DNA from: Selenomonas sp. AE3005
Lineage (GTDB): Bacteria; Bacillota; Negativicutes; Selenomonadales; Selenomonadaceae
Length of the DNA: 53,522 nucleotides
NCBI RefSeq assembly: GCF_905233635.1
Contig: NZ_CAJODG010000020.1
Location: 1-53,522, forward strand
Reading direction: 5' to 3'
Shown: piece after piece, positions 9,081 through 17,980 of the stretch
Position numbering within the stretch: the first letter of the stretch is position 1
Layout: each line of letters opens with the position of its first letter
Program-made: the position numbers and the translations under genes
Notes under the pieces: generated by a model
The model's input: only the letters and a program-made list of their open reading frames with translations
Database searches by the model: none
Told to the model about the DNA's origin: nothing

Positions 9081-9144
9081 ATTCGCTCTTTGCTGTAATA
9101 TAGATAAGTAATTATCTGTTATTATCGGTAAAGAGCGAATTTTT
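9081..9144 (+). terminator. Two-tier hairpin with T tract, terminator or attenuator
   Basis: An outer 11-bp stem (ATTCGCTCTTT 9081-9091 with AAAGAGCGAAT 9130-9140) encloses an inner 6-bp hairpin (AGATAA 9102-9107, TTATCT 9112-9117) and ends in TTTTT. It could simply terminate serS, or act as a leader for the transporter that starts 22 bases later. Confidence 0.6.
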
Positions 9145-9165
9145 ATTGTAAGGAAGGTGTAGTTT

Positions 9166-10539
9166 TTGGAACGGAATGGATTTTCTACCCGGTTAGGGTT
9201 CATACTGGTCTCGGCCGGCTGTGCTATCGGCCTGGGTAATGTTTGGCGATTCCCGTATATTACCGGCCAGTATGGTGGAGCGTCGTTTGTACTCATTTAC
9301 TTGTTGTTTTTGGCTATTTTAGGTCTGCCCATTATGGTGGCAGAGTTTGCGGTGGGGCGTGCCAGCTGCCGCAGTGCCGCAATGTCCTTTGATGTGCTGG
9401 AGCCGAAGGGAACTAAATGGCACTGGCATAAGTATACGGCCATTGGCGGTAATATGATTCTTATGATGTTTTATACTACCGTAGCAGGCTGGATGCTTTA
9501 TTACCTCTATAAAACGGCTACAGGTGCTTTTGAAGGTTTGGACGCCGCTGGCATCGGGGCAATTTTTGGCGGACTTTTGCAGGACCCTGTGACCATGGGC
9601 GGCTATATGATGGCCATTGTAGTGCTGTGCGGTGGTGTCTGCTATTTAGGTGTTGAGGCCGGCGTTGAGCGCATTACGAAATTTATGATGACATGCCTGC
9701 TGGTACTGATGGTTATTCTGGGCATTAACTCGGTGCTGCTGCCCGGGGCTGGTGAAGGACTTAAGTATTACCTTTACCCGGATTTTGGCCGTTTGATGGA
9801 GCATGGCCTTAAGGAAGCTATCTTTGCGGCTATGGGGCAGGCGTTCTTTACCCTGTCTATCGGTATGGGTTCACTGGCCGTGTTTGGTTCGTATATTGGC
9901 AAGAGCAAGCGTCTGAGCGGTGAGGCTGTCTGGATTATCATACTTGATACTTTTGTGGCTATTATGGCAGGTTTGATTATTTTCCCGGCTTGTTTCAGCT
10001 ATGGTGTCAGTCCCTCCAGTGGGCCGAATCTGTTGTTTGTGACGCTGCCGAATGTTTTCAATTCCATGCCCTTTGGGCGCCTGTGGGGCACATTGTTCTT
10101 CCTCTTTATGACCTTTGCGGCCATGTCCACGGTTATTGCGGTATTTGAAAACCTTGTAGTTTGTTTCTTTGACCTGCTGCATATTGACCGGCGGAAGATT
10201 ATCTGCGTTGGTATCCCCGTGGTCATTCTGCTGTCCCTGCCCTGTGTGTTAGGCTTTAATGAGTGGAGCTGGATTCAGCCGCTGGGTAAAGGTTCAGGTG
10301 TACTGGATTTGGAGGATTTCCTGGTATCCAACAACATTTTGCCTTTAGGCAGTTTGGTGTATATGGCTTTCTGCACGAGCCGTTACGGCTGGGGCTGGGA
10401 TAACTTCATAAAAGAGGCGGATACGGGCCAGGGTATGGCTTTCCCGAAGTGGATTCGTTTCTATGTGACGTATATTCTGCCCATAATCGTACTGGTTATC
10501 TTTATTAATGGGTATTATGCGTTGTTCTTTAGTAAGTAA
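9166..10539 (+). CDS. Sodium-dependent NSS/SNF-family amino acid symporter
   Basis: Inner-membrane Na+:amino acid symporter of the LeuT fold, 457 residues, about 11-12 helices. The N-terminus has the family signature GFILVSAGCAIGLGNVWRFPYI (Na+ and substrate site) and helix 6 carries a GMGSLAVFGSYI-type stretch. The start is a TTG at 9166 with AAGGAAGG at 9150-9157; no suitable ATG exists nearby and the family starts directly before this signature. The substrate (often Trp, Tyr, Leu or Ala) cannot be told. It is a single gene followed by a hairpin. Confidence 0.92.
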   Translation: MERNGFSTRLGFILVSAGCAIGLGNVWRFPYITGQYGGASFVLIYLLFLAILGLPIMVAEFAVGRASCRSAAMSFDVLEPKGTKWHWHKYTAIGGNMILMMFYTTVAGWMLYYLYKTATGAFEGLDAAGIGAIFGGLLQDPVTMGGYMMAIVVLCGGVCYLGVEAGVERITKFMMTCLLVLMVILGINSVLLPGAGEGLKYYLYPDFGRLMEHGLKEAIFAAMGQAFFTLSIGMGSLAVFGSYIGKSKRLSGEAVWIIILDTFVAIMAGLIIFPACFSYGVSPSSGPNLLFVTLPNVFNSMPFGRLWGTLFFLFMTFAAMSTVIAVFENLVVCFFDLLHIDRRKIICVGIPVVILLSLPCVLGFNEWSWIQPLGKGSGVLDLEDFLVSNNILPLGSLVYMAFCTSRYGWGWDNFIKEADTGQGMAFPKWIRFYVTYILPIIVLVIFINGYYALFFSK

Positions 10540-10546
10540 ATGTAGT

Positions 10547-10582
10547 ATAATAAATTGGCACCGTTGGGTGTCAATTTATTAT
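10547..10582. terminator. Long inverted repeat between transporter and metN
   Basis: ATAATAAATTGGCACC (10547-10562) pairs with GGTGTCAATTTATTAT (10567-10582) over 16 bp with one G-T pair and a GTTG loop. The A/T-rich ends make it a plausible bidirectional terminator. It also overlaps a possible promoter for metN (TTGTTC 10522-10527, 18 bases, TATAAT 10546-10551). No SAM riboswitch is visible. Confidence 0.6.
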
Positions 10583-10605
10583 TAGTAAGATTGGAGTGAA
10601 TGCCT

Positions 10606-11667
10606 GTGATAAAGTTTTCTCATGTGGAGAAGACCTATGACAGTCCGGCCGGGCCAGTGCCGGCACTGAAAGGCATTGATTTAGAAATCGCCAAGGGCGA
10701 GATTTATGGCATTATCGGTTTATCCGGGGCTGGCAAGTCCACCCTGGTGCGCTGTATCAATATGTTGGAGCGGCCTACGGGCGGCAAGGTTATTGTTGAC
10801 GGGCAGGATATGACGGCACTCAGTGACAGCGAACTGCGTGCAGCCCGTAAGGATATCGGTATGATATTCCAGCATTTCAACCTGCTGTCCTCCGCGACTG
10901 TATACGACAATATCGCTTTTCCGTTGAAATTGGCCGGCAAGTCTGCAGAGGAAATCAAGGCCAAGGTGGAGCCGTTGTTGAAACTGGTGGGGCTGGAGGC
11001 CAAAGCTGACCAGTATCCGTCCCAGTTGTCCGGCGGCCAGAAACAGCGCGTTGGTATCGCCCGGGCCTTGGCCAGTGAGCCGAAGGTGCTGCTCTGTGAC
11101 GAGGCCACGAGTGCTTTGGACCCGCAGACAACCAAGGCTATTTTGGAGCTTATCCGGGATATCAACCGCAAGCTGCAGCTGACGGTGGTGGTTATCACCC
11201 ATGAAATGCAGGTTATCAAGGATATCTGTGATAAAGTGGCGGTAATTGACAAAGGCGTTATCGCTGAGGAAGGCACGGTGCTGGAGGTCTTTACCAATCC
11301 GCAGCAGCCCATCACCAAGGAATTTATCAGCGTGCTGTTGTCTAACGACCTGCCGGCGGCTTTTCGTGGGGGCAAAATCAGTCAGGAACCGGACAAAGAT
11401 GCGTACCTGCTCCTGCGGCTGACCTTTATCGGGGAGTCGGCAGATGACCCGGTGATTGCTGATATGATTCGCAAGTTCCCGGACGTGGAAACCACATTGT
11501 TGTTCGGCAACCTTGACCATATCAAGAACACACCTTTTGGCCGTATGATTATCGGACTGAAAGGGGAACCTGACCGGGTGCAGGCGGCGCTTGCTTATCT
11601 CAACAGCCGTGACTTAAAGGAGGAGGTGATTGGTTATGTCAAACGACATGATTCCTCTTCTGACTAA
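10606..11667 (+). CDS. metN: Methionine ABC importer, ATP-binding protein
   Basis: ATPase of the D/L-methionine importer. The 353-residue protein has Walker A GLSGAGKST, the signature LSGGQKQRVGIARAL, Walker B VLLCDEATSALD, and a C-terminal NIL regulatory domain (about 260-345) that senses methionine in this family. The GTG at 10606 is preferred (GGAG at 10593-10596, 9-base spacing, product begins MIKFSHVEKTY); the ATG at 10600 is too close to the ribosome site. The 3' end overlaps metI by 32 bases. Confidence 0.95.
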   Translation: MIKFSHVEKTYDSPAGPVPALKGIDLEIAKGEIYGIIGLSGAGKSTLVRCINMLERPTGGKVIVDGQDMTALSDSELRAARKDIGMIFQHFNLLSSATVYDNIAFPLKLAGKSAEEIKAKVEPLLKLVGLEAKADQYPSQLSGGQKQRVGIARALASEPKVLLCDEATSALDPQTTKAILELIRDINRKLQLTVVVITHEMQVIKDICDKVAVIDKGVIAEEGTVLEVFTNPQQPITKEFISVLLSNDLPAAFRGGKISQEPDKDAYLLLRLTFIGESADDPVIADMIRKFPDVETTLLFGNLDHIKNTPFGRMIIGLKGEPDRVQAALAYLNSRDLKEEVIGYVKRHDSSSD

Positions 11668-12289
11668 GGCGTTGGGCGAAACTGTCTACATGGTGGCCGT
11701 TTCCATGGCCATCGCGTCCGCACTGGGGATTCCCTTGGGGGTACTGCTTTATGCAACGGATAAGGGACAGATTCTGGAGTCGCCGAACCTTAACAAAATC
11801 ATTGGTACGGTGGTTAACGCCGTGCGTTCCATTCCGTTTATTATTTTGATGGTGGCGATTATTCCGCTTACGCGCCTGCTGGTGGGCTCGGCTATCGGCA
11901 CTACGGCGGCCATGGTGCCGCTGGTTATCGCCTCGATTCCTTTCATCGGACGGCAGGTGGAAACCAGCCTTAAAGAAGTGCCCTATGGTCTGATTGAGGC
12001 TGCTTTGTCCATGGGGGCGACGCCGGTGCAGATTATCAGCAAGGTGCTGCTGCCGGAATCTATGCCCAGCATTGTGGCGCAGCTGACCACGGTGGTTATC
12101 AGTCTGGTCGGTGAGTCGGCCATGGCCGGAGCCATCGGCGGCGGCGGCCTGGGCGACCTGGCTATCCGTTATGGCTATCAGCGTTTCCGTCCGGAAGTGA
12201 TGATTGCCACGGTTATTATTCTGATTGTTCTTGTGCAGGCGGTACAGTTTGTCGGCAATACTATCGCCAAGCGCTTGGATAAAAAATAA
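11636..12289 (+). CDS. metI: Methionine ABC importer, permease
   Basis: Inner-membrane permease of the methionine importer, 217 residues with about five helices and the ABC-permease EAA loop (EAALSMGATPVQIISKVLLPESMP). The ATG at 11636 has AAAGGAGGAGG at 11617-11626; the in-frame TTG at 11630 is too close to it. It overlaps metN by 32 bases, which implies translational coupling. Confidence 0.95.
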   Translation: MSNDMIPLLTKALGETVYMVAVSMAIASALGIPLGVLLYATDKGQILESPNLNKIIGTVVNAVRSIPFIILMVAIIPLTRLLVGSAIGTTAAMVPLVIASIPFIGRQVETSLKEVPYGLIEAALSMGATPVQIISKVLLPESMPSIVAQLTTVVISLVGESAMAGAIGGGGLGDLAIRYGYQRFRPEVMIATVIILIVLVQAVQFVGNTIAKRLDKK

Positions 12290-12314
12290 GCATTTATTAT
12301 AAGGAGGTATCCTC

Positions 12315-13124
12315 ATGAAAAAAGTTTTAGCACTTATCGGTACGCTGCTGATTGCGGCTATGGCTTTTGCCGGCTGTGGTGACCAGCAGGCAGCCAAGGA
12401 CAGCAAGGCTTTGAAGGTCGGCGCTACGGCCGTTCCGCATGCAGAGATTCTGGAAATCGTGAAACCTTTGCTGGAAAAAGACGGTATCAAGCTGGAAATC
12501 GTAGAATTCAACGATTATGTACAGCCGAACCTGGCGCTTAACGACAAGGAACTGGACGCCAATTTCTTCCAGCATGAGCCTTATCTTGTGAACTTCATGG
12601 AAGAGCATAAGGAAGTTAAGCTGAAAAATGCGTTCGGTGTGCATATCGAACCCATGGGGGTATACTCCAAGAAGGTAAAAGACCTCAAGGAACTCAAAGA
12701 TGGCGCTGCTATCGCTATTCCCAATGACCCCACTAATGGCGGCCGCGCCCTGCTGCTCCTGCAGAAGGCTGGTCTGATTACTCTTAAAGATGGTGTAAAG
12801 GAAAAGGCTACGGTGCAGGACGTTACTGGCAATCCGCATAACTTCAAGTTCCAGGAAGTAGAGGCAGCACAGGTGCCCCGTACGCTGGATGATGTGGACG
12901 CTGCTGTTATCAATACCAACTATGCTATGCAGGTTGGTCTGGTGCCCACGAAAGATGCGCTCGTGATGGAGGACAACACCTCTCCTTATGTCAACATTCT
13001 GGCTGTGCGTGCCGGTGATGAAAATCGTCCGGAAATCAAGGCTTTGATTAAAGCCCTGCAGAGCAAGGAAGTAAAAGACTTCATTACGGAAAAATACAAG
13101 GGTGCGGTAGTACCGGCATTCTAA
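12315..13124 (+). CDS. metQ: Methionine-binding lipoprotein MetQ
   Basis: Substrate-binding lipoprotein of the MetNIQ importer (NLPA family), 269 residues. The signal peptide ends in lipobox AFAGC (Cys about 21). Family motifs include KVGATAVPHAEILE, FNDYVQPNLALNDKELDANFFQH and the AIPNDPTNGGRALLLLQ stretch. It is the last gene of the metNIQ operon, 25 bases after metI, with AAGGAGG before the ATG and a strong terminator behind it. Confidence 0.96.
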   Translation: MKKVLALIGTLLIAAMAFAGCGDQQAAKDSKALKVGATAVPHAEILEIVKPLLEKDGIKLEIVEFNDYVQPNLALNDKELDANFFQHEPYLVNFMEEHKEVKLKNAFGVHIEPMGVYSKKVKDLKELKDGAAIAIPNDPTNGGRALLLLQKAGLITLKDGVKEKATVQDVTGNPHNFKFQEVEAAQVPRTLDDVDAAVINTNYAMQVGLVPTKDALVMEDNTSPYVNILAVRAGDENRPEIKALIKALQSKEVKDFITEKYKGAVVPAF

Positions 13125-13167
13125 TGGCATGTTGCTGGCGTAATTACAGTAATATATGCTAAATTTG

Positions 13168-13206
13168 CCCGGTGGCTGATGCGGAAATTTATCATCAGCC
13201 ACCGGG
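13168..13206 (+). terminator. Terminator-type hairpin after metQ
   Basis: A perfect 14-bp GC-rich stem (13168-13181 with 13193-13206) and an 11-base loop, followed by only a short TTTA. It lies 43 bases after the metQ stop. Confidence 0.75.
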
Positions 13207-13245
13207 TTTAATGTATGCTGACATATGGCGAAAGGAAGATGTTTC

Positions 13246-14058
13246 TTGAAATATAAAATGATAGCTTTGGATTTGGACGGTACGCTGAACAATGATGATA
13301 ATGTGATTACACCGCGTACGCGGAATGCTTTATTGGCGGTTCAGGAGCAGGGCGTAATCGTGGCCCTGGTATCCGGACGTCAGGCGCCGGGGCTGCAGAG
13401 AGAGGCTGATGACCTGTGTCTTAATAAATATCATGGGCTCAGAATATCCTACAATGGCGGCCGTATTCAGGAGGCTGCTACGGGGGAAATCATGTTTGAC
13501 AGCGCCATTGACAATGAAACGGCTGTGGCCTTCCTGCGTCATTTGGAGGCGTGGCCGGAATTATCACCTATCGTTGATGACGGCGAGTATATCTATACGA
13601 CGGACGCCAGCCGTCACAAAGTCATGGACGAAAGCCGCAATAACAATCTACAGGTAAAGATTGTGGAAAACATTGCCAATGCCGTGACCTTTAACCCCGT
13701 GAAGATTTTGACCGCAGCGCCGAATGAAATTCTCGTGCCGCATCTTGCTGATATCCGCCGCGGGTTTGAGGATAAGCTGTCCTTTGTCCAGTCTGCCCCG
13801 TGGTTCTACGAGGGCACGGTCAAGGGCGTCAGCAAGTCCAGCGCTTTGGGGGCGGCCTGTGAGCGTTTGGGCATAAAGCCTGCCGAGGTCATGGCCTTCG
13901 GCGATGCCCAGAATGATATAAGCATGCTGAAATTTGCCGGCTGTGGCGTTGCTATGGGGAATGCTTGTGATGAATTAAAGGCTGTGGCTGATGAAATCAC
14001 CGCCAGCAATAACGAAGACGGCATTGCCCTGATGTTGGAAAGGTATTTTGCGATATGA
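13246..14058 (+). CDS. Cof-type HAD superfamily phosphatase
   Basis: Cytoplasmic HAD hydrolase of the Cof/YidA type (270 residues), which typically dephosphorylates sugar phosphates or cofactors. Motif I is ALDLDGTLNN, motif II VSGR, motif III Lys in KGVSKSSAL, and motif IV FGDAQNDISML. A TTG at 13246 is chosen because AAAGGAAG (13231-13238) is correctly spaced and the protein then starts LKYKMIALDLDGT. The stop overlaps the next gene by 4 bases (ATGA). The substrate is unknown. Confidence 0.88.
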   Translation: MKYKMIALDLDGTLNNDDNVITPRTRNALLAVQEQGVIVALVSGRQAPGLQREADDLCLNKYHGLRISYNGGRIQEAATGEIMFDSAIDNETAVAFLRHLEAWPELSPIVDDGEYIYTTDASRHKVMDESRNNNLQVKIVENIANAVTFNPVKILTAAPNEILVPHLADIRRGFEDKLSFVQSAPWFYEGTVKGVSKSSALGAACERLGIKPAEVMAFGDAQNDISMLKFAGCGVAMGNACDELKAVADEITASNNEDGIALMLERYFAI

Positions 14059-15140
14059 CGGAAGAAAAGCAGCATAAACGTCGCATTCATTATAGTGGCA
14101 AGTATCCGCGGCATTTTGCGGAGAAGTATAAGGAGCTGAACCCCGAAAAATATGGGGAGGAAATCGCCCATGTGCTGGCTAAGGGCAATACGCCGGCCGG
14201 CATGCATATCCCCATTATGGTGGAGGAGATTTTAGAGGTGCTGGCGATTAAACCCGGGGAGCAGGGCTTTGATGCTACTTTAGGGTATGGCGGCCACACC
14301 ACGGCCATGCTGGAAAAACTGTCCGGGCAGGGGCGGCTGTTCAGCGGTGATATCGACCCTATAGAGTCGAAAAAGACGGAGGCCCGTATTCGGGCCAAAG
14401 GCTATGGCCCGGAAATCTGGCAGCTCAGGAATATGAATTTCTGTCAGATTGACGAACTGGCGGCGGAAGTTGGCGGCTTTGATTTCGTATTGGCTGACCT
14501 CGGTGTGTCCTCCATGCAGATAGATAATCCTGAACGCGGTTTTACGTTTAAAAGTGATGGGCCGCTGGACCTGCGGCTGAATCCTGAGTCGGGAATCACG
14601 GCGGCAGAGCGTCTGGCAGATATTTCCAAGGAAGAACTGGAGGGCATGCTGCGCGAAAATGCCGATGAGCCTTATGCCGCGGAGATTGCCCGGCAGCTTG
14701 TCCGGCGCCGCTGGCCCGTCAAGACCACCAAGGAACTGTATGACGAAGTGGCCAAGGCGCTGGCCAAGGTGGAACTGCCGCCGGCTATGAAGGAACGGGC
14801 CGGCTACAGTACGAAGAAACAGGCTTTGGCGCGAGAGGAGCTCATAAAAAAGAGCAGCGCCCGGGTGTTCCAGGCACTGCGTATTGATATAAACCATGAA
14901 TATGAAGTTCTCTATGAGTTTATGGAGAAACTGCCGGCCGCGCTGCGTCCCGGGGGACGGGCGGCCATTCTGACTTTTCATTCCGGGGAGGACAGGATTG
15001 TCAAGAAAGCCTTTAAGGCTTTTGCCCAGCAGGGCGTATACAGCGATATCGCCCCCGATGTAATCCGTCCGAGCCGTGAGGAGTGTTACCGCAACAGCCG
15101 GGCTCATTCCACCAAAATGCGTTGGGCGGTAAAGGCTTAG
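14055..15140 (+). CDS. RsmH-like 16S rRNA cytosine-N4 methyltransferase, N-terminally extended paralogue
   Basis: SAM-dependent methyltransferase of the MraW/RsmH family, which methylates N4 of C1402 in 16S rRNA. The 361-residue protein shows IPIMVEEILEVL, FDATLGYGGHT (SAM motif), DLGVSSMQID, ERGFTFKSDGPLDLR, and the C-terminal LTFHSGEDRIVKKAF block. It differs from standard RsmH by a basic N-terminal extension of about 50 residues and by its location: it is coupled to a HAD phosphatase, not in the mraZ-ftsL cell-division cluster. It may be a second copy. The last 4 bases overlap the convergent EAL gene. Confidence 0.82.
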   Translation: MTEEKQHKRRIHYSGKYPRHFAEKYKELNPEKYGEEIAHVLAKGNTPAGMHIPIMVEEILEVLAIKPGEQGFDATLGYGGHTTAMLEKLSGQGRLFSGDIDPIESKKTEARIRAKGYGPEIWQLRNMNFCQIDELAAEVGGFDFVLADLGVSSMQIDNPERGFTFKSDGPLDLRLNPESGITAAERLADISKEELEGMLRENADEPYAAEIARQLVRRRWPVKTTKELYDEVAKALAKVELPPAMKERAGYSTKKQALAREELIKKSSARVFQALRIDINHEYEVLYEFMEKLPAALRPGGRAAILTFHSGEDRIVKKAFKAFAQQGVYSDIAPDVIRPSREECYRNSRAHSTKMRWAVKA

Positions 15141-17782
15141 TCCACGTATTTTGCCCAGAATTGCTCGGCCGGTATCGGACGGGCAAAGAGGAAACCTTGG
15201 CCAATGTTACAGCCGGCCTCTTGCAGCAATGACTCCTGGGCCGGTGTTTCGATGCCTTCGACCAGAACGGTCATACCCAGACGCTGGCCCAGTTCAATGA
15301 CCTGCTTCAGGATAGTATGGGAGCGTTCGGACTGTTCGGCGGCTGTGAGCATGCTGCGGTCTACTTTCATAATGTCCATGGGCAGGTTGCGCAGCATGGC
15401 TATAGACGAATAGCCGGTACAAAAATCATCCATAGAGAGGGCATAGCCCATACTTTTCAAACGCCTTGTGATTTGCAGGGCGTTTTCGTTTTCTGTTTTG
15501 GTCGTGAAGTCGATAAAGGAAGTTTCCGTAAGTTCCAGTTCAACAAGTTTCCGCGGCAGTTTGTAGCGCTCGGCTATAGACTGCATACGGGAGAGATAAC
15601 CGCGCTCGGTGATATGGAGGCCGGTCTGGTTTACCGATATCGGCACCACGGTAAGTCCCTGCCTGATACGTTCCTGCAGCTGCTGGCAGACACGTTCCAG
15701 TACGTAGTAGTCCAGCTGAACGGCAAAGCCGTTGCGTTCAAAGAGATTGATGAAACTGCCGGGGCCTAAAAAGCCCAGTTCAGGACTTTGCCAGCGTACC
15801 AGGGCCTCTGCCCCATATATACCCTTGGTGACCAGGTCGTATTTAGCCTGTAAAAATATTTGGAACTCACCGGCGGCCAAAGCCTTTTCCATATACAGCT
15901 CCATTTGCTGCTGCTGGAGCAGCTCATCGTGCATGGCGGTGTTGTAAAGGCCGATATTCTTGCTCTTGCCGATGATTTCATTATGGGCCATCATGGCGTT
16001 ATCCATGAGGATAGCCGCCTCTAAGTCACCGCTCCGGGGAACCGGACAGATACCAATATGATAAGTGAAACTGGTGGGAACGCCGTTGAGGTCAACAATG
16101 TGTGACGCTTTTTCAATGCGTTCGGCGGCCTGCCGGAAGGTCAGTCCGGGTGGTTTCTGACAGAGCATATAGGCGTGAGTTATTTCCTCGGAGAGGCCAA
16201 AACGCAGAATCCACGGCAGCTTGGCTTTTACCTTAGCGATGATGGATTTTACGGCTAAAGTGTAGTTTTTCGTTCCGTAAATCTCTTTGATAAAGGCCAC
16301 GCGCTGCGGCGAAATGGCGAGCACAAAGAGTTCTCCCTGCTGACGGGCTTTGGCGTATTTGTTGATGGTGGGCAGGAGCTCATTGGCAAACCAATGGAGA
16401 TTGTGGGTTTGCGCCGAACTTACGATATTGGCCTGCTGCCAGAGGTCATGCGTGTGTTTGCGCCGCAGCCACATGATGTAGAGCAGGGTGACGATTACGA
16501 TGAACAGGACACTGCCCAGCACCGCCATGGACATCAGCGGATTGCGATAGATGAAGGCCTGCAATGTATCCTTGGCATGGACGCGATAGACCTCACTGTT
16601 GATGATACTGTAGACGTCCTGCGGGTTTATATGCGCGATTTCCTTGTTCAGAATGCGGACGAGAATCGGGTCAGCATTCTGGCTGACCGCCATGGCAACA
16701 GCGTGGCTGAAAACAACATTGCCGTTGGTGTAGAGGTTGTAATAGTTTCCTTGGTAAATATCACTTTGCGCAGTTATGGCTTTGACAAAGGTCATATCCG
16801 CGTCACCGTTGTTGACCGCGGCCATACAGTCAGCGACGTCCAAATAATAGCGGCGCTGCTCGGCCGGGTACATATGCTCGATGTGGGCCTGGGTATAGAA
16901 ATGTGTCCGGGCGCAGGCGATGACAGGTTTTTCCGGCAGGGGCTTGTCCTTGCGCATGACGGCGACATAGTTAAGCGCGAGGTAAGGGAAGGTCAGGGTG
17001 GCATTGTGTGCCTTGGCCCAGTTGTTATCGTCATAGACATCCATGACAAGGTCGACAGTTCCCTCGGTCAGCTTTTCCATCATATTTTGATGGGTGTCGG
17101 CCTGAACAAATTCCAGACGTATGCCTAAATCTACTTCTATGCGGTTGGCGATACAGCCAATAACCCCCATGGCCTGTCCGTCCTGCAAATAGGCGTAGGG
17201 CGGTTGCCGGGGCGATATCATGGCCCTGATGACGGGGTGGTCCTTCAGATAGGCGCGTTCCTCGTCCGTGAGATTCAGTATGTTGCCGGAGACATGGTAT
17301 TTGGCCTGCAGGTCGTTTTGATAGAAGGTATTGACTTTATTGATGGTGGCGACAGCAAGACGGAGCTGTTCGGCCAGTTCAGGACGCTTTTCGTCGACGA
17401 GCAGCCAGCCAATGCCGCGCCCCAGGGCAACGGATATAGTCCCGGGCGGCTGATTGACAGGGGCTGGCTCGCCGCTGCCGGCATAATACTCGTCGTCAGG
17501 CAGCATAATTACGTCAATGATTCCTGATTTCAGGTACTGCAAATTATCAGCAGGGGAGCCTATCACGTAGTTGGTATTTACATTCAGATAGTTGCTGATG
17601 GTCTCGGCAAATTCGTAGGACGCACCGTGGTACATAAGCCGGCTGTCCTGCCAGATGATACCCGGATTGTCGGTAAAGCCGATAATCAGCGTTGAGCGGG
17701 TAGTTTGCTCACAAAAAACCGCGGCTGCCAGCTGCGTCCACGCCAGTGCCGTGATGATAAAAAGCCGTATCCAAAAGCGCAT
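15137..17782 (-). CDS. Membrane receptor: two solute-binding domains, degenerate GGDEF, EAL phosphodiesterase
   Basis: An 881-residue sensor expected to link an extracytoplasmic ligand to c-di-GMP breakdown. Order: signal peptide (1-25), a first bacterial solute-binding-like region (about 30-170), a second SBP_bac_3 domain starting near 178 (DHPVIRAMISPRQPPYAYLQDG), a transmembrane helix (about 416-439), a GGDEF-like region without the GGDEF motif (about 450-610), and a complete EAL domain: EAL at 659-661, ELTET, MDDFCTGYSS, KVDRS and the VEGIET motif. The EAL catalytic residues look intact. The start at 17782 has AAGGAGGAGGG; an upstream ATG (17818) lacks one. The ligand is unknown; polar amino acids are typical for the domain. 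Confidence 0.88.
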   Translation of the reverse strand: MRFWIRLFIITALAWTQLAAAVFCEQTTRSTLIIGFTDNPGIIWQDSRLMYHGASYEFAETISNYLNVNTNYVIGSPADNLQYLKSGIIDVIMLPDDEYYAGSGEPAPVNQPPGTISVALGRGIGWLLVDEKRPELAEQLRLAVATINKVNTFYQNDLQAKYHVSGNILNLTDEERAYLKDHPVIRAMISPRQPPYAYLQDGQAMGVIGCIANRIEVDLGIRLEFVQADTHQNMMEKLTEGTVDLVMDVYDDNNWAKAHNATLTFPYLALNYVAVMRKDKPLPEKPVIACARTHFYTQAHIEHMYPAEQRRYYLDVADCMAAVNNGDADMTFVKAITAQSDIYQGNYYNLYTNGNVVFSHAVAMAVSQNADPILVRILNKEIAHINPQDVYSIINSEVYRVHAKDTLQAFIYRNPLMSMAVLGSVLFIVIVTLLYIMWLRRKHTHDLWQQANIVSSAQTHNLHWFANELLPTINKYAKARQQGELFVLAISPQRVAFIKEIYGTKNYTLAVKSIIAKVKAKLPWILRFGLSEEITHAYMLCQKPPGLTFRQAAERIEKASHIVDLNGVPTSFTYHIGICPVPRSGDLEAAILMDNAMMAHNEIIGKSKNIGLYNTAMHDELLQQQQMELYMEKALAAGEFQIFLQAKYDLVTKGIYGAEALVRWQSPELGFLGPGSFINLFERNGFAVQLDYYVLERVCQQLQERIRQGLTVVPISVNQTGLHITERGYLSRMQSIAERYKLPRKLVELELTETSFIDFTTKTENENALQITRRLKSMGYALSMDDFCTGYSSIAMLRNLPMDIMKVDRSMLTAAEQSERSHTILKQVIELGQRLGMTVLVEGIETPAQESLLQEAGCNIGQGFLFARPIPAEQFWAKYVD

Positions 17783-17890
17783 GGAAAACCCTCCTCCTTG
17801 GGGAATTCTGCGAATCAATTTCTACTGTTTTTATTCGTTGTAAGAAGGGAATTTCCTTCTATTGACTTTTACGCATAAACCCCCTAAAAT

Positions 17891-17955
17891 AAAATTGTTA
17901 ATCCCGACAATTTTACTAAGGATTAAATGAGCAGAGTTTTAAAAAGGTTAATCCT
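17891..17955 (+). promoter_or_regulatory. Repeated inverted motifs upstream of the suf operon
   Basis: The leader contains AAAATTGT (17891-17898) inverted at 17907-17914, and three copies of the heptamer TTAATCC: 17898-17904 (+), 17920-17926 (as GGATTAA) and 17948-17954 (+). The array lies just before sufC (ATG 17981, AAAAGGAGA ribosome site) and is a candidate operator for an iron/Fe-S regulator such as an Rrf2-family protein. The regulator is not encoded nearby. Confidence 0.5.
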
Positions 17956-17980
17956 GTTGTTTTAAAAGGAGAGTTTATAA

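Noticed and set aside
10540..10605. SAM riboswitch before metNIQ
   Set aside because: The gap is only about 65 bases and holds one long inverted repeat; no S-box core can fit.
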